From Burkholderia cenocepacia (lineage in GTDB: Bacteria; Pseudomonadota; Gammaproteobacteria; Burkholderiales; Burkholderiaceae), in the NCBI RefSeq assembly GCF_014211915.1, contig NZ_CP060040.1:248001-312000 (forward strand): a stretch of DNA of 64,000 bases, given 5' to 3'. Below are positions 8,517 through 18,961 of this stretch, one piece after another. The position numbers and the translations under genes were made by a program. How positions within the stretch are numbered: position 1 is the stretch's first letter; each line of letters begins with the position of its first letter. The notes beneath the pieces are model-generated. The model was given only the letters and a program-made list of their open reading frames with translations, was not told the origin of the DNA and searched no databases.

Positions 8517-9392
8517 ATGTTGAAACCCGAAGTCGACAGCCTGGTCCCCCATGTCCCGTTCTCGCGCCGCAAGTTCATGCAGGCCGCGCTGGGCGGCACC
8601 TTCGCGGCAGCCGTGCTGCCCGTGTCGGCGCAGACGGTCACGACCGACAGCACCGGGCTGGACGTCGATACCATCGAGATCCGCTCCGGCGATGCAAGCG
8701 TGCCGGCTTATCGCGCCCAGCCGGTCGACAAGACGAACCTGCCGGTCGTCATCGTGATTCACGAGATCTTCGGCGTGCACGCGCATATCGCGGATGTCTG
8801 CCGGCGCTTCGCGAAGCTCGGCTATCTTGCGATCGCGCCCGACCTGTTCGCCCGGCAGGGCAACGCGGCGAAGTATCCGACGATGAAGGAACTGTACGAC
8901 CACATCATCAGCAAGGTGCCGGACCGCCAGGTCACCGAGGATCTCGATGCGACCGTCGCCTGGGCCGGCAAGAACGGCGGCGACCTGACGCGCCTCGGCG
9001 TGACCGGGTTCTGCTGGGGCGGTCGCCAGGCGTGGCTGTATGCGGAGCACAATCCGCACGTGCGGGCCGCCGTGGCGTGGTACGGGTTCGTCGAAGGCAA
9101 GACCGACGAGATGACGCCGTTCAACCCGGTCGATCATGCATCGTCGTTGAAGGTGCCCGTGCTCGGGCTGTACGGCGAGAAGGATCAGAACATCACGCAG
9201 GCGTCGCTCGCGGACATGCGCAAGGCGATCCAGACGAGCGATTCGAAGCTCGCGCGCGAATCGGAAATCGTCGTGTATCCGGATGCCGGCCACGCGTTCT
9301 TTGCCGACTACCGGCCGAGCTACGTGAAAGGCGATGCGGAGGACGGCTGGAAGCGCGCGATCGAGTGGTTCCACAAGTACGGCGTGATGTAA
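8517..9392 (+). CDS. Dienelactone hydrolase family protein, Tat-exported
   Basis: 291-residue alpha/beta hydrolase of the dienelactone hydrolase family. The ATG at 8517 follows GAGGAGT and opens a protein with a twin-arginine signal, SRRKFMQAALGG (about residues 16-27), ending near VSAQ; this predicts export folded to the periplasm. The catalytic triad is visible: nucleophile Cys in GVTGFCWGGRQ, Asp in YGEKDQN and His in DAGHAFFADYRPSY. Family members open lactone rings in aromatic degradation, but this isolated exported form has no catabolic neighbours, so its substrate is unknown. Confidence 0.9.
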   Translation: MLKPEVDSLVPHVPFSRRKFMQAALGGTFAAAVLPVSAQTVTTDSTGLDVDTIEIRSGDASVPAYRAQPVDKTNLPVVIVIHEIFGVHAHIADVCRRFAKLGYLAIAPDLFARQGNAAKYPTMKELYDHIISKVPDRQVTEDLDATVAWAGKNGGDLTRLGVTGFCWGGRQAWLYAEHNPHVRAAVAWYGFVEGKTDEMTPFNPVDHASSLKVPVLGLYGEKDQNITQASLADMRKAIQTSDSKLARESEIVVYPDAGHAFFADYRPSYVKGDAEDGWKRAIEWFHKYGVM

Positions 9393-9476
9393 ACGACGGG
9401 CGGCGGCAACTACCGCCGCGGCACCGGCCGCCGCGGCATCGGCCGCCGTTTCATCGTCGTCGCGCCGCGCGGGTGC

Positions 9477-10346
9477 TCAAGGATTCGGGCCGGTCGCGAT
9501 CGGTCGCGACGGATCGGCGCTCCATTCGCTCCACGAGCCGGGGTACAGCGACGCGCCGTGCAGGCCCGCCACTTCCAGCGCCAGTGCGTTGTGGCAGGCA
9601 GTGACGCCGGAGCCGCATTGCAGGATCACGCGATTCGGCTCGGTGCCGACCAGCACGGTGGCGAATGCCTCGCGCAATTCATGGCCGGTCTTGAAGCGGC
9701 CGTCGGCAGTCAGGTTGTCCTTGAAGAAGCGGTTGCGCGCACCGGGAATGTGGCCGCCCACCCGATCGATCGTTTCATTCTCGCCGCGATAGCGGTCCGG
9801 TGCGCGTGCATCGATCACGACGCGCGCAGGCGACGACACGTTCGCGAGCACGGCCGCTGCATCGACCGTCGATTCGAGCGGCGTGGCCGAGCGGAAGTCG
9901 CCGGCGACCGGTTGCGGCACGTCGGTCGTCAGCGGCTGGCCGGCCGCTTCCCAGGCCTGCAGGCCGCCGTCGAGCACCGCAACCGAATCGTGACCGAGCC
10001 AGCGCAACAGCCACCACAGGCGTGCCGCATAGGCGCCGCCTTGCGCGTCGTACGCGACGACCTGCTGGCCCTGCTTGAGGCCGCGGCTGGCGAGTAGCGT
10101 CGCGAGCGCGTCGCGGGTCGGCAGCGGATGGCGGCCGTTGGTGCCCGTCTTGCGGCCCGACAGGTCGCGGTCGAGATGAAGATATTGCGCGCCGGGGAGG
10201 TGGCCGGCCGCGTACGCGGCTTCGCCGGCGCCGGGATCGGCGAGATCGAAGCGGCAGTCGAACAATGCCACGCTGCCGGGCGCCGCGGCCAGGCGCTCGG
10301 CAAGATTGGCGGCGGAAATGAGCGTGGTGTAATGAGTGTGTGGCAT
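9477..10346 (-). CDS. sseA: 3-mercaptopyruvate sulfurtransferase (two rhodanese domains)
   Basis: 289-residue tandem-rhodanese protein transferring sulfur from 3-mercaptopyruvate (or thiosulfate) to thiol acceptors. The inactive N-terminal rhodanese domain spans about 8-130 (FDCRFDLADPGAGEAAYAAG). The C-terminal domain has the active-site loop CGSGVTAC, the form typical of mercaptopyruvate sulfurtransferases rather than thiosulfate-specific ones. No signal peptide is seen, so it is cytoplasmic. It lies downstream of the Rieske oxygenase on the same strand, but a strong terminator separates them. Confidence 0.92.
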   Translation of the reverse strand: MPHTHYTTLISAANLAERLAAAPGSVALFDCRFDLADPGAGEAAYAAGHLPGAQYLHLDRDLSGRKTGTNGRHPLPTRDALATLLASRGLKQGQQVVAYDAQGGAYAARLWWLLRWLGHDSVAVLDGGLQAWEAAGQPLTTDVPQPVAGDFRSATPLESTVDAAAVLANVSSPARVVIDARAPDRYRGENETIDRVGGHIPGARNRFFKDNLTADGRFKTGHELREAFATVLVGTEPNRVILQCGSGVTACHNALALEVAGLHGASLYPGSWSEWSADPSRPIATGPNP

Positions 10347-10394
10347 GACGGCTCCCTCGAGTGCAAATGGCCTGACACTCCAAGTCTAAACAAA

Positions 10395-10420
10395 AAAAGA
10401 CGGGCCGAAGCCCGTCTTTT
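10395..10420 (-). terminator. Strong intrinsic terminator with UUCG loop
   Basis: Stem AAAAGACGGGC / GCCCGTCTTTT. On the minus strand the loop is C(UUCG)G and the stem is followed by a run of seven T, so it ends the Rieske oxygenase transcript. It sits between that gene and sseA. Confidence 0.9.
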
Positions 10421-10463
10421 CGTTTGCCGGAGGCCGGGCGGCGTCAAAGCGCCGCATCCGCCG

Positions 10464-11570
10464 TCAGAGGTCGCCGAGGTGGCGGCGCAGGAACTCGTGG
10501 AAGTGCTGCATCCCGTCTTCCATCGGGCTCTGATACGGGCCGACCTGCGACTCGCCGCGCGCCATCAGCGCACGGCGGCCCGCGTCCATCCGCATCGCGA
10601 TCTCGTCGTCCTCGACGGCCGTTTCCATATAGGCGGCGCGCTCGGCCTCGACGAATTCGCGCTCGAACAGCGCGATTTCCTCGGGGTAATAGAACTCGAC
10701 GATGTTGGTCGTCTTCTGCGGCCCGCGCGGGATCAGCCACGACACGACCAGCACGTGCGGATACCACTCGATCATCAGGCCCGGGTAGTAGACCATCCAG
10801 ATCGCGCCGAACTCCGGCGGCACGCCGTTGCGGAATTTCAGCACCTGCTCGTGCCATTTCTGGTAAGTCGCGCTGCCCGGCTTCGCGAGGGCGTTGTGCA
10901 CGCCGACCGTCTGCACGCTGTACCAGTCGCCGAACTCCCATTTGAGATCGTCGCACGACACGAAGCTGCCGAGGCCCGGGTGGAACGGGACGACGTGGTA
11001 ATCCTCGAGGTAGACCTCGATGAACGTCTTCCAGTTGTAATCGCACTCGTGCACTTCGACGTGATCGAACTGGTACTCGGAGAAGTCGAAGTGATGCTTC
11101 GTACCGAGGTTGGCGAGGTCGCGCGCGACGTTGCGGCCCTCGGCCTCGAACAGCAGCCCCTGCCAGTTCTGCAGCGGGCTCTTGCCGAGGTTCAGGCACG
11201 GTTTGTCGGGGAAGTGCGGTGCGCCGAGCAGCTCGCCTTCGAGGTCGTACGTCCAGCGGTGCAGCGGGCACACGATGTTCTGCGTGCGGCCGCGCCCGTT
11301 GAGCATGATCGCCTGCCGGTGGCGGCACACGTTCGACAGCAGCTCGATCTGGTTCGTCTGGTTACGGACCAGCACGCGGCCTTCCTGCTCGGACGGCAGC
11401 GCGAAATAATCCCCCGCCTCGGGCACCATCAACTCGTGCCCGACGTAACGAGGTCCTTTCTTGAAGAGGGTTTCGATCTCGCGCTCGAGTAGCGCCTCAT
11501 CGAAATATGCAGTGACTGGAAGCTGGCTGTGGGCCGACTTCAACTGAAGCGCATCGCTCAGATTGGACAT
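10464..11570 (-). CDS. Rieske non-heme iron oxygenase, alpha subunit-like
   Basis: 368-residue aromatic-ring-hydroxylating-dioxygenase-type alpha subunit. The Rieske [2Fe-2S] ligands are in CRHRQA and CPLHRW (C-x-H ... C-x2-H) near residue 90-115. The mononuclear iron site is in EDYHVVPFHPG (Asp/Glu-x2-His-x4-His). The start is the ATG opening MSNLSDALQL, preceded by GGGAGTGGGA; a longer frame upstream adds 15 unlikely residues. No ferredoxin, reductase or beta-subunit gene is adjacent, so electron partners are encoded elsewhere. The family includes choline/betaine-type and aromatic oxygenases; the substrate is not determined here. Confidence 0.9.
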   Translation of the reverse strand: MSNLSDALQLKSAHSQLPVTAYFDEALLEREIETLFKKGPRYVGHELMVPEAGDYFALPSEQEGRVLVRNQTNQIELLSNVCRHRQAIMLNGRGRTQNIVCPLHRWTYDLEGELLGAPHFPDKPCLNLGKSPLQNWQGLLFEAEGRNVARDLANLGTKHHFDFSEYQFDHVEVHECDYNWKTFIEVYLEDYHVVPFHPGLGSFVSCDDLKWEFGDWYSVQTVGVHNALAKPGSATYQKWHEQVLKFRNGVPPEFGAIWMVYYPGLMIEWYPHVLVVSWLIPRGPQKTTNIVEFYYPEEIALFEREFVEAERAAYMETAVEDDEIAMRMDAGRRALMARGESQVGPYQSPMEDGMQHFHEFLRRHLGDL

Positions 11571-11839
11571 TCCCACTCCCGGTGTTAGCGTGAAAGCAGT
11601 GAACAACCCAACCATCGAAAAATCGATTTAGGGAAACGGAGAATTATACCCGGTTCGCCTCGCAAGGCTAGGATTAAGTGCCTGATTTGTGTCAATTTTT
11701 TGTCGGGCTGTCCTCGAAAGGCGCACACTGTGCGCTGGAGATGGGGCCGGAATTGTGCGCGGGCGCCCAAGACGGCAGGTCGGAAAATTCTCTTTTGCCG
11801 TAGAATGTCCGACTTGTTTTGAAATTTGACACCTCGTCC

Positions 11840-12133
11840 ATGGCGAAAACCGCATCCCCAGGCGCCACGCCGCCCGGCAATGGCACCGAACCGTTGCCGG
11901 ACAATTACGAGATGGCGCTCGCGGAACTCGAGACGCTGGTTGCCCGGATGGAAGGCGGCGCGTTGAGCCTCGAGGATTCACTGGCGGCGTATCGCCGCGG
12001 TGCGACCCTCGTTGCGTTTTGCCAACAGCAGCTCGAGAAAGTGGAGCAGCAGGTTCGCGTGCTCGACGGCGCGACGCTGAAGCCGCTTTCGTCCGGAACG
12101 GCCGCCACGGACGGCGAAGACGACGATCTATGA
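11840..12133 (+). CDS. xseB: Exodeoxyribonuclease VII small subunit
   Basis: 97-residue XseB, partner of XseA in the single-strand DNA exonuclease. The conserved core YEMALAELETLVARMEGG and LSLEDSLAAYRRGATL is at about residues 22-58. The ATG (MAKTASPG) is preferred to an upstream TTG. The stop overlaps the ispA start (ATGA), giving translational coupling. The order xseB-ispA-dxs is the same as in E. coli. Confidence 0.95.
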   Translation: MAKTASPGATPPGNGTEPLPDNYEMALAELETLVARMEGGALSLEDSLAAYRRGATLVAFCQQQLEKVEQQVRVLDGATLKPLSSGTAATDGEDDDL

Positions 12134-13014
12134 CATTCGAACAATGGATGCGGTCCGTGCTTGACCGTGTCGAGGACGCACTCGGCCACTATCTGCCGGC
12201 TGAAACCGCGATGCCCGCGAAACTTCACGAGGCGATGCGCTACGCGGTCCTCGGTGGCGGCAAGCGCGTTCGCCCGCTGCTGTGCCATGCAGCAGGCGAG
12301 CTGACCGGTGCGACGGAGGCGGCACGCAACGCCGCGGCGGCGGCGCTGGAGATGATCCACGTCTACTCGCTCGTGCACGACGACATGCCGTGCATGGACG
12401 ACGACGCGCTGCGTCGCGGCAAGCCGACCGTGCACGTGCAGTACGACGAACCGACGGCGCTGCTGGTCGGTGACGCGCTGCAGTCGCAGGCGTTCGTGGC
12501 GTTGACCGACGCCGATGCGCTGTCGCCGGTGCAGCAGGCGGCGCTCGTGCGCGAGCTGGCGCTGGCGAGCGGCTCGATCGGCATGGCCGGCGGGCAGGCG
12601 ATCGACCTGGCGAGCGTCGGCCTGAAGCTGACGCGCGAACAACTCGAGACGATGCACCGGATGAAGACGGGCGCATTGCTGCGCGCGGCCGTGCGGATGG
12701 GCGCGCTGGCCGGCGAGACGCCGTCGGCGGAAACGATGGCCGCGCTGGATGTTTACGCGGGGGCCGTGGGTCTGGCCTTCCAGGTCGTCGACGACATTCT
12801 CGACGTCACGACCGATTCGGCGACGCTCGGCAAGACGGCCGGCAAGGACGCGGCGAACGACAAGCCGACCTATGTATCGATCCTTGGTCTCGAGGCGTCG
12901 CGCGAGCTGGCAGCGCAGCTGCGCGCCGAAGCGCACGATGCGCTGAAACCGTTCGGCGCACGCGCACAGCGTCTGGCCGAACTTGCCGACCTGGTAGTGA
13001 ACCGGGTCAGCTGA
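12130..13014 (+). CDS. ispA: Farnesyl/geranyl diphosphate synthase
   Basis: 294-residue short-chain trans-prenyl diphosphate synthase that condenses isopentenyl diphosphate with allylic diphosphates to make farnesyl diphosphate for quinone and undecaprenol synthesis. The first aspartate-rich motif is in VHDDMPCMDDD with the following RRGKPT, the second is DDILD; GGGKRVRP binds the diphosphate. The start ATG overlaps the xseB stop by four bases. It lies in the xseB-ispA-dxs cluster, supplied with precursors by Dxs downstream. Confidence 0.95.
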   Translation: MTFEQWMRSVLDRVEDALGHYLPAETAMPAKLHEAMRYAVLGGGKRVRPLLCHAAGELTGATEAARNAAAAALEMIHVYSLVHDDMPCMDDDALRRGKPTVHVQYDEPTALLVGDALQSQAFVALTDADALSPVQQAALVRELALASGSIGMAGGQAIDLASVGLKLTREQLETMHRMKTGALLRAAVRMGALAGETPSAETMAALDVYAGAVGLAFQVVDDILDVTTDSATLGKTAGKDAANDKPTYVSILGLEASRELAAQLRAEAHDALKPFGARAQRLAELADLVVNRVS

Positions 13015-13095
13015 CGCGAAAGCCCGCCGCCGCGCACACGCTACGGTGCGTGCAAAAGAATGCGGGCGCGTTTGATTTCCTACAATGGAACGACG

Positions 13096-15000
13096 ATGTA
13101 CGACTTGCTGAAAACCATCGACGACCCGGCGGATTTGCGCCGCCTCGATCGTCGCCAACTGCAACCGCTCGCGGATGAACTGCGCGCGTTCGTGCTCGAC
13201 AGCGTGTCGAAGACGGGCGGCCATTTGTCGTCCAACCTCGGGACGGTCGAGCTGACGATCGCGTTGCACTACGTGTTCAACACGCCGAACGATCGCATCG
13301 TCTGGGACGTGGGTCACCAGACCTACCCGCACAAGATCCTGACGGGCCGCCGCGACCAGATGCATTCGCTGCGTCAGTACGACGGCATCTCGGGCTTCCC
13401 GCGCCGCAGCGAGTCGGAATACGACACGTTCGGCACCGCGCACTCGAGCACGTCGATCTCGGCCGCGCTCGGCATGGCGATCGGCAGCCAGCTGAACGGC
13501 GACGACCGCTTCTCGATCGCGGTGATCGGCGACGGCGCGATGACGGCCGGCATGGCGTTCGAGGCGATGAACAACGCGGGCGTATCGGAAAATGCGAAGC
13601 TGCTCGTGATCCTGAACGACAACGACATGTCGATCTCGCCGCCGGTCGGCGCGCTGAATCGCCATCTCGCCCGCCTGATGTCGGGCCGCTTCTATGCGGC
13701 TGCGCGCGCGGGCGTCGAGCGCGTGCTGAGTGTGGCGCCGCCGGTGCTCGAACTCGCGCGCAAGCTCGAGGAGCACGCGAAGGGCATGGTCGTGCCGGCC
13801 ACGCTGTTCGAGGAGTTCGGCTTCAACTACATCGGCCCGATCGACGGTCACGATCTCGATTCGCTGATCCCGACGCTGCAGAACATCCGCGAACTGCGCG
13901 GCCCGCAGTTCCTGCATGTGGTGACGAAGAAAGGCCAGGGCTACAAGCTCGCCGAAGCCGATCCGGTGCTCTATCACGGCCCCGGCAAGTTCAACCCCGC
14001 CGAAGGCATCAAGCCGTCGACGACGCCCGCGAAGAAGACCTACACGCAGGTGTTCGGCGAGTGGCTGTGCGACGAAGCCGAGCGCGATACGCGCGTGGTC
14101 GGCATCACGCCCGCGATGCGCGAAGGCTCGGGCATGGTCGAGTTCGAGAAGCGCTTCAAGGATCGCTACTACGACGTCGGCATCGCCGAGCAGCACGCGG
14201 TGACGTTCGCGGGCGGTCTCGCGACCGAAGGGCTGAAGCCCGTCGTCGCGATCTACTCGACGTTCCTGCAACGTGCGTACGACCAGTTGATCCACGATGT
14301 CGCGCTGCAGAACCTGCCGGTCGTGTTCGCGATCGATCGCGCGGGCCTCGTCGGCGCGGACGGCGCGACGCATGCGGGCGCATACGATCTCGCGTTCATG
14401 CGCTGCATCCCGAACATGACGATCATGGCCGCGTCCGACGAGAACGAATGCCGCCAGATGCTGCACACGGCGCTGCAGCAGCCGAACCCGACCGCGGTGC
14501 GTTATCCGCGCGGCGCGGGCACGGGCGTGGCGACGGTGAAGGAATTCACCGAGATCCCGCTCGGCAAGGGTGAAGTGCGTCGCCGCACGTCGCAGCCGGA
14601 AGGCAAGCGCGTCGCGATCCTCGCGTTCGGCACGATGGTCGCACCGTCGCTCGCCGCTGCCGAGGAGCTCGATGCAACGGTCGCGAACATGCGCTTCGTG
14701 AAGCCGGTCGATGCGGCGCTCGTGCGCGAGCTGGCCGAAACGCACGACTACCTCGTCACGGTCGAGGAAGGCTGCGTGATGGGGGGCGCGGGTTCGGCCT
14801 GCGTGGAAGCCCTGATGGAGAGTGGGGTTATCCGACTCGTACTACAATTGGGCCTCCCTGACCAGTTCGTCGACCACGGCGACCACGCGAAGCTGCTGGC
14901 GCAATGCGGCCTCGACGGCGCGGGCATCGCGAAGTCGATTCGCGAACGCTTCCTGAGCCCTGCGGCCGATGTCGCCGGCCACGCGAAGCGCGTCGCATAA
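13096..15000 (+). CDS. dxs: 1-deoxy-D-xylulose-5-phosphate synthase
   Basis: 634-residue thiamine-diphosphate transketolase-like enzyme that condenses pyruvate and glyceraldehyde 3-phosphate, the first step of the MEP isoprenoid pathway. The TPP/Mg motif [18 protein letters not shown] is near residue 150, and the central pyrimidine-binding domain has [13 protein letters not shown] near 370. The ATG that opens [11 protein letters not shown] is used, the usual N-terminus of the family. It lies 81 bp after ispA and is followed by a terminator. Confidence 0.97.
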   Translation: MYDLLKTIDDPADLRRLDRRQLQPLADELRAFVLDSVSKTGGHLSSNLGTVELTIALHYVFNTPNDRIVWDVGHQTYPHKILTGRRDQMHSLRQYDGISGFPRRSESEYDTFGTAHSSTSISAALGMAIGSQLNGDDRFSIAVIGDGAMTAGMAFEAMNNAGVSENAKLLVILNDNDMSISPPVGALNRHLARLMSGRFYAAARAGVERVLSVAPPVLELARKLEEHAKGMVVPATLFEEFGFNYIGPIDGHDLDSLIPTLQNIRELRGPQFLHVVTKKGQGYKLAEADPVLYHGPGKFNPAEGIKPSTTPAKKTYTQVFGEWLCDEAERDTRVVGITPAMREGSGMVEFEKRFKDRYYDVGIAEQHAVTFAGGLATEGLKPVVAIYSTFLQRAYDQLIHDVALQNLPVVFAIDRAGLVGADGATHAGAYDLAFMRCIPNMTIMAASDENECRQMLHTALQQPNPTAVRYPRGAGTGVATVKEFTEIPLGKGEVRRRTSQPEGKRVAILAFGTMVAPSLAAAEELDATVANMRFVKPVDAALVRELAETHDYLVTVEEGCVMGGAGSACVEALMESGVIRLVLQLGLPDQFVDHGDHAKLLAQCGLDGAGIAKSIRERFLSPAADVAGHAKRVA

Positions 15001-15062
15001 GCTGGCGCCGCCTGCGGGCGGCGTCGGTGCGACTGGCGCAACCGGTCTTCATTGATGCGGAA

Positions 15063-15090
15063 AACATGGGCCTGCGGGCCCATGTTGCTT
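15063..15090 (+). terminator. Intrinsic terminator after dxs
   Basis: Perfect 10-bp stem AACATGGGCC / GGCCCATGTT with a 4-nt loop, followed by GCTTTT. Confidence 0.75.
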
Positions 15091-15154
15091 TTCCGGCTGC
15101 CGCATGATGCGGCGTGCGCGTCGTCGAACGCGCGGCTTACAAGGATTGAACAAG

Positions 15155-15964
15155 ATGAACCAGATGAATCCCGCCTTCGTGATGCCCGACGTGCAGAGCA
15201 CGGTGGATACCCGTCAGATCCCGATTCAGCGCGTGGGCGTGAAGGCGGTCCGGCATCCGTTGACGGTGTGTACCGAAAGCGGCGACGTGCAACCGACCGT
15301 CGGTGTCTGGAATCTCGACGTCCGTCTGCCGGCCGATCAGAAGGGCACGCACATGTCGCGCTTCGTCGCGCTGCTCGAGGAGAACCGCGCGCCGCTGACG
15401 GTCGAGCGCTTCCGCGCGATGCTCGCGTCGATGCTCGTGAAGCTCGAAGCCGAGGCCGGCCGCATCGAAGTCACGTTCCCGTATTTCGTGAACAAGACCG
15501 CGCCGGTGTCCGGCGTGCAGAGCCTGCTCGACTATGAAGTGACGCTCGCCGGCGAAAGCCGCAACGGCGACACGCGCCTGTTCCTGAAGGTGCTCGTGCC
15601 GGTCACGAGCCTGTGCCCGTGCTCGAAGAAGATCTCGCAGTACGGCGCGCACAACCAGCGCTCGCACGTGACGATCGATGCCGAACTGGCCGCCGATCTG
15701 CCGGTCGAGGCGCTGATCCGCATCGCGGAAGAGGAAGCGTCGTGCGAACTGTGGGGGCTGTTGAAGCGTCCGGACGAGAAGTTCGTCACCGAGCGCGCAT
15801 ACGAGAACCCGAAGTTCGTCGAGGATCTGGTGCGCGACGTCGCACAACGTCTCGATGCGGACGAGCGGGTGGTTGCTTACGTGCTCGAAGCCGAGAACTT
15901 CGAATCGATCCACAATCACAGCGCGTATGCGTTGATCGAACGCGACAAGCGCCACGCTGCATAA
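15155..15964 (+). CDS. folE2: GTP cyclohydrolase FolE2 (type IB)
   Basis: 269-residue GTP cyclohydrolase IB, making 7,8-dihydroneopterin triphosphate for folate synthesis. The metal-binding cysteine region [18 protein letters not shown] (about residues 150-170) and the HPLTV segment are characteristic; the fold is unrelated to FolE1 in sequence. FolE2 can use metals other than zinc and in many bacteria is induced by zinc shortage; no Zur box was identified here. The start is the ATG opening MNQMNPAF, after AAGGATT. Confidence 0.93.
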   Translation: MNQMNPAFVMPDVQSTVDTRQIPIQRVGVKAVRHPLTVCTESGDVQPTVGVWNLDVRLPADQKGTHMSRFVALLEENRAPLTVERFRAMLASMLVKLEAEAGRIEVTFPYFVNKTAPVSGVQSLLDYEVTLAGESRNGDTRLFLKVLVPVTSLCPCSKKISQYGAHNQRSHVTIDAELAADLPVEALIRIAEEEASCELWGLLKRPDEKFVTERAYENPKFVEDLVRDVAQRLDADERVVAYVLEAENFESIHNHSAYALIERDKRHAA

Positions 15965-15998
15965 CGCTGCGACCGCGGCATTTTGTCCTGCCAATGAG

Positions 15999-16025
15999 AA
16001 AAGCCGCTCGAACGAGCGGCTTTTT
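15999..16025. terminator. Bidirectional terminator between folE2 and tsaD
   Basis: Perfect 11-bp stem AAAAGCCGCTC / GAGCGGCTTTT with GAAC loop and T/A tails on both sides, between convergent genes. Confidence 0.9.
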
Positions 16026-16058
16026 CGTTTTCCGGCTGGCGGTGTCGCGTGGCGCGAT

Positions 16059-17099
16059 TCAGCCCGCGAGCGACGCGAGGTCCCAGCGCGGCTTCACCGT
16101 GAACGCATAGTCGGCATTCGCCTGTTCCGGCCAGCGGCCGAGCCGCAGCGCGCCCGCCAGCGCGATCATCGCGCCGTTGTCGGTGCAGAGCGCGAGATCG
16201 GGGTAGTGCACGTCGAAGCCGCGCTTGGCCGCGGCCGCCGACAGTGCCGCGCGCAACTGGCGGTTCGCGCCGACGCCGCCCGCGACCACGAGGCGCTTGA
16301 GCTTCGTCTTCTTCAGCGCGGCGAGCGACTTCGCGACGAGTACGTCGACGGCCGCATCGACGAAGCCGCGTGCCAGGTCGGCCTTCGCGCGTTCGAGGGC
16401 TTCGCCTTCGAGCTTCGCCGCTTCGAATTTCTTCATCTGCGTGAGCACGGCCGTCTTCAGGCCGCTGAAGCTGAAGTCGAGATCGCCCGAATGCAGCATC
16501 GGGCGCGGCAGCACGACCGCGCCCGGCGTGCCCGTTTCGGCCAGCTTCGATACTTCGGGGCCGCCCGGGTAGCCGAGGCCGATCAGTTTCGCCGTCTTGT
16601 CGAACGCTTCGCCGGCCGCGTCGTCGAGCGTTTCGCCGAGCGTCTCGTACACGCCGACGTCGGTCACGCGCATCAGTTGCGTGTGGCCGCCGGACACCAG
16701 CAGCGCGACGAACGGGAACGGCGGCGGCTCGTCGACCAGCAACGGCGACAGCAGGTGGCCTTCGAGGTGATGGATGCCGACGGTCGGCTTGTTCCACGCG
16801 AGCGCGAGTGCATTCGCGATGCTCGCGCCGACCAGCAGCGCGCCGGCGAGGCCGGGGCCCTGCGTGAAAGCGATCGCGTCGATGTCGTCGCGGCGCGTGC
16901 CGCTTTGCGCCATCACTTCCTCGAGCAGCGGCAGCGCGCGGCGGATGTGGTCGCGCGATGCGAGCTCGGGCACGACGCCGCCGTAGTCGCGGTGCATCGC
17001 GATCTGCGAATGGAGCGCGTGCGCGAGCAGGCCGCGCTGCGTGTCGTAGAGCGCGAGGCCGGTTTCGTCGCAGGAGCTTTCGATGCCGAGAACGAGCAT
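16059..17099 (-). CDS. tsaD: tRNA N6-adenosine threonylcarbamoyltransferase
   Basis: 346-residue Kae1/TsaD (Gcp) protein that transfers the threonylcarbamoyl group to A37 of ANN-decoding tRNAs, acting with TsaB, TsaC and TsaE. The start [14 protein letters not shown] is the classic N-terminus. The metal-binding H-x3-H is in [11 protein letters not shown] (about residues 110-120), and FSFSGLKTA and [10 protein letters not shown] are conserved. Plus-strand ATTATA at 17158-17163 is TATAAT on the gene's strand, 58 bp upstream of its start, a likely -10. Convergent with folE2, divergent from the BaiN-like gene. Confidence 0.96.
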   Translation of the reverse strand: MLVLGIESSCDETGLALYDTQRGLLAHALHSQIAMHRDYGGVVPELASRDHIRRALPLLEEVMAQSGTRRDDIDAIAFTQGPGLAGALLVGASIANALALAWNKPTVGIHHLEGHLLSPLLVDEPPPFPFVALLVSGGHTQLMRVTDVGVYETLGETLDDAAGEAFDKTAKLIGLGYPGGPEVSKLAETGTPGAVVLPRPMLHSGDLDFSFSGLKTAVLTQMKKFEAAKLEGEALERAKADLARGFVDAAVDVLVAKSLAALKKTKLKRLVVAGGVGANRQLRAALSAAAAKRGFDVHYPDLALCTDNGAMIALAGALRLGRWPEQANADYAFTVKPRWDLASLAG

Positions 17100-17229
17100 G
17101 GGTGCGGGCGGGGCACGCCGTTTCGGGCGCGCCGCAGGTAGGTCAACGTAACCCGAAATTATAGCAGGCGGGGGCTCACGGCCCCTGCGGGCGGCCCGAG
17201 CCCGAGGCCGGGCGGGTACAATCCGCGCC

Positions 17230-18450
17230 ATGGAAACTTATGACATCGCCGTGATCGGCGCGGGCGCCGCCGGCATGATGAGCGCCGCGGTCGCCGGCCA
17301 GCTCGGCCGCCGCGTCGTGCTGATCGATCACGCGCCGCGGCTCGCCGAGAAAATCCGCATCTCGGGCGGCGGCCGCTGCAATTTCACGAACCTGTACGCC
17401 GGGCCCGACAACTACCTGTCGTCGAATCCGCATTTCGCGCGCTCGGCGCTCGCGCGCTATACGCCGCGCGATTTCCTCGGGCTGCTCAAGCGCCATCACG
17501 TGACCTGGCACGAAAAGCACAAGGGCCAGCTCTTTTGCGACCACGGCAGCGACGCGATCATCGACGTGCTGAAGCACGAGTGCGACGCGGGCGGCATCGC
17601 GTGGCGCCGGCCCGTCGTCGTCGACGCGGTGCGCCATGCGCCGTCCGACGGCTTCACGCTCGACACGCAGCAGGCCGGCCCGATCGGGGCACGCGCATTG
17701 ATCGTCGCGACCGGCGGGCTGTCGATTCCGAAGATCGGTGCGACCGATTTCGGCTACCGGCTCGCGAAGCAGTTCGGCCACAAGCTCGTCGATACGCGGC
17801 CCGCGCTCGTGCCGCTGACGTTCGCACCGCAAGACTGGGCGCCGTTCGCGCCGCTGTCCGGCGTATCGCTCGAAGTGCGCGTGTCGACCGGCGACAAGAA
17901 GCGTGGCGGCGAATTCGTCGAGGACCTGCTGCTGACCCATCGCGGGCTGTCCGGGCCCGGCATCCTGCAGATCTCGAGCTACTGGCAGCCCGGCGACCCG
18001 ATCCGCGTCGACCTGCTTCCGCAGCGCGACACGGTGGCCGATCTGCTCGACGCGAAGCGCACGTCGAAGCGCCAGATCGGCTCACTGCTCGCCGACTGGG
18101 TGCCGTCGCGCCTCGCGCATGCGTGGCTCGACACGCATCGCGTCGCGGCCGACGCGCGGCTCGCGGATCTGCCCGACAAGACGCTGCGCCAGATCGGTGA
18201 AGCGCTGTCCGGCTGGACGCTGACGCCGAACGGCACCGAAGGCTACAAGAAGGCCGAGGTGACGAAGGGCGGGGTCGATACGCGCGAGCTGTCGTCAGCG
18301 ACGATGATGAGCGCGCGCGTGCCGGGGCTGTTCTTCGTCGGCGAGGCGGTGGACGTGACGGGCTGGCTCGGCGGCTACAACTTCCAGTGGGCATGGGCGT
18401 CCGGCACGGCGGCCGGGCAGGCCGCGGCCGAGTATGCGCGAGGCGCCTGA
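17230..18450 (+). CDS. BaiN/HI0933-type flavoprotein
   Basis: 406-residue FAD protein of the HI0933/BaiN (YhiN) family. The dinucleotide motif [21 protein letters not shown] is at residues 6-26, followed by the family's [11 protein letters not shown]. The C-terminus has [27 protein letters not shown], which closes the FAD site. One family member reduces bile-acid intermediates, but the role of proteobacterial homologues is not settled. TACAAT at 17217-17222 lies only 7 bases before the start codon, so if it is the -10 the mRNA would be nearly leaderless. Confidence 0.88.
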   Translation: METYDIAVIGAGAAGMMSAAVAGQLGRRVVLIDHAPRLAEKIRISGGGRCNFTNLYAGPDNYLSSNPHFARSALARYTPRDFLGLLKRHHVTWHEKHKGQLFCDHGSDAIIDVLKHECDAGGIAWRRPVVVDAVRHAPSDGFTLDTQQAGPIGARALIVATGGLSIPKIGATDFGYRLAKQFGHKLVDTRPALVPLTFAPQDWAPFAPLSGVSLEVRVSTGDKKRGGEFVEDLLLTHRGLSGPGILQISSYWQPGDPIRVDLLPQRDTVADLLDAKRTSKRQIGSLLADWVPSRLAHAWLDTHRVAADARLADLPDKTLRQIGEALSGWTLTPNGTEGYKKAEVTKGGVDTRELSSATMMSARVPGLFFVGEAVDVTGWLGGYNFQWAWASGTAAGQAAAEYARGA

Positions 18451-18506
18451 CGCGCCGGCCGGCGCCGTTCTGGCGGGTTGGGGTCCGTGCCTTTGAACAA
18501 TCGCTC

Positions 18507-18515
18507 TGCTATACT
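18507..18515 (+). promoter_or_regulatory. Extended -10 promoter of rpsU operon
   Basis: TGC-TATACT forms an extended -10 element 39 bp upstream of the rpsU ATG. No good -35 at normal spacing is seen, as expected for the extended type. Confidence 0.55.
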
Positions 18516-18554
18516 CGGTAGTCTTTCCTTGCAAACCTTTATTCGTGTCGGATC

Positions 18555-18767
18555 ATGACGATCATTCGCGTTAAAGAGAACGAGCCGTTCGAAGTTGCAA
18601 TGCGTCGCTTCAAGCGCACGATCGAGAAGAACGGTCTGCTGACCGAGCTTCGTGCGCGCGAGTTTTACGAGAAGCCGACCGCAGAACGCAAGCGTAAGAA
18701 GGCCGCTGCGGTGAAGCGTCATTACAAGCGGATTCGCAGCCAGACGCTGCCGAAGAAGCTGTACTGA
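18555..18767 (+). CDS. rpsU: 30S ribosomal protein S21
   Basis: 70-residue S21, a small basic protein of the 30S platform that helps mRNA selection at initiation. The sequence [20 protein letters not shown] and the Arg/Lys-rich C-terminus ([12 protein letters not shown]...) are typical. First gene of the macromolecular-synthesis operon rpsU-yqeY-dnaG-rpoD. A hairpin with a T run follows, so part of the transcription would end here, giving more S21 than the downstream proteins. Confidence 0.97.
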
Positions 18768-18874
18768 ACGATTGGGCGCCGCGCGGTTCGCTGAGCGGCG
18801 CACCGGCGACTCCGTGCGATCGGGTGTGATCGCGCAGCCGATCAGGCGGCGAGTCGCCGATGCCGGATTCGAGC

Positions 18875-18908
18875 AACCCGCTTGAGACACTGTCCCAAGC
18901 GGGTTTTT
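18875..18908 (+). terminator. Terminator/attenuator after rpsU
   Basis: Stem AACCCGCTTG / CAAGCGGGTT with an 11-nt loop then TTT, between rpsU and the yqeY-like gene. Inside the operon it would act as a partial terminator. Confidence 0.8.
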
Positions 18909-18961
18909 GTGTTGACGCCCATTCGCGGGCGTCGGATTCACGTTTCCATCCCGGGTGAAAG

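Noticed and set aside
9420..9476. Repeated gccgccgcggca units after the dienelactone hydrolase gene
   Set aside because: GC-rich near-repeats without T run; too weak for a terminator and too short and irregular for a defined repeat family.
15001..15154. Possible riboswitch in the folE2 leader
   Set aside because: The only clear structure is the dxs terminator hairpin; no tetrahydrofolate or preQ1 riboswitch pattern is recognisable.
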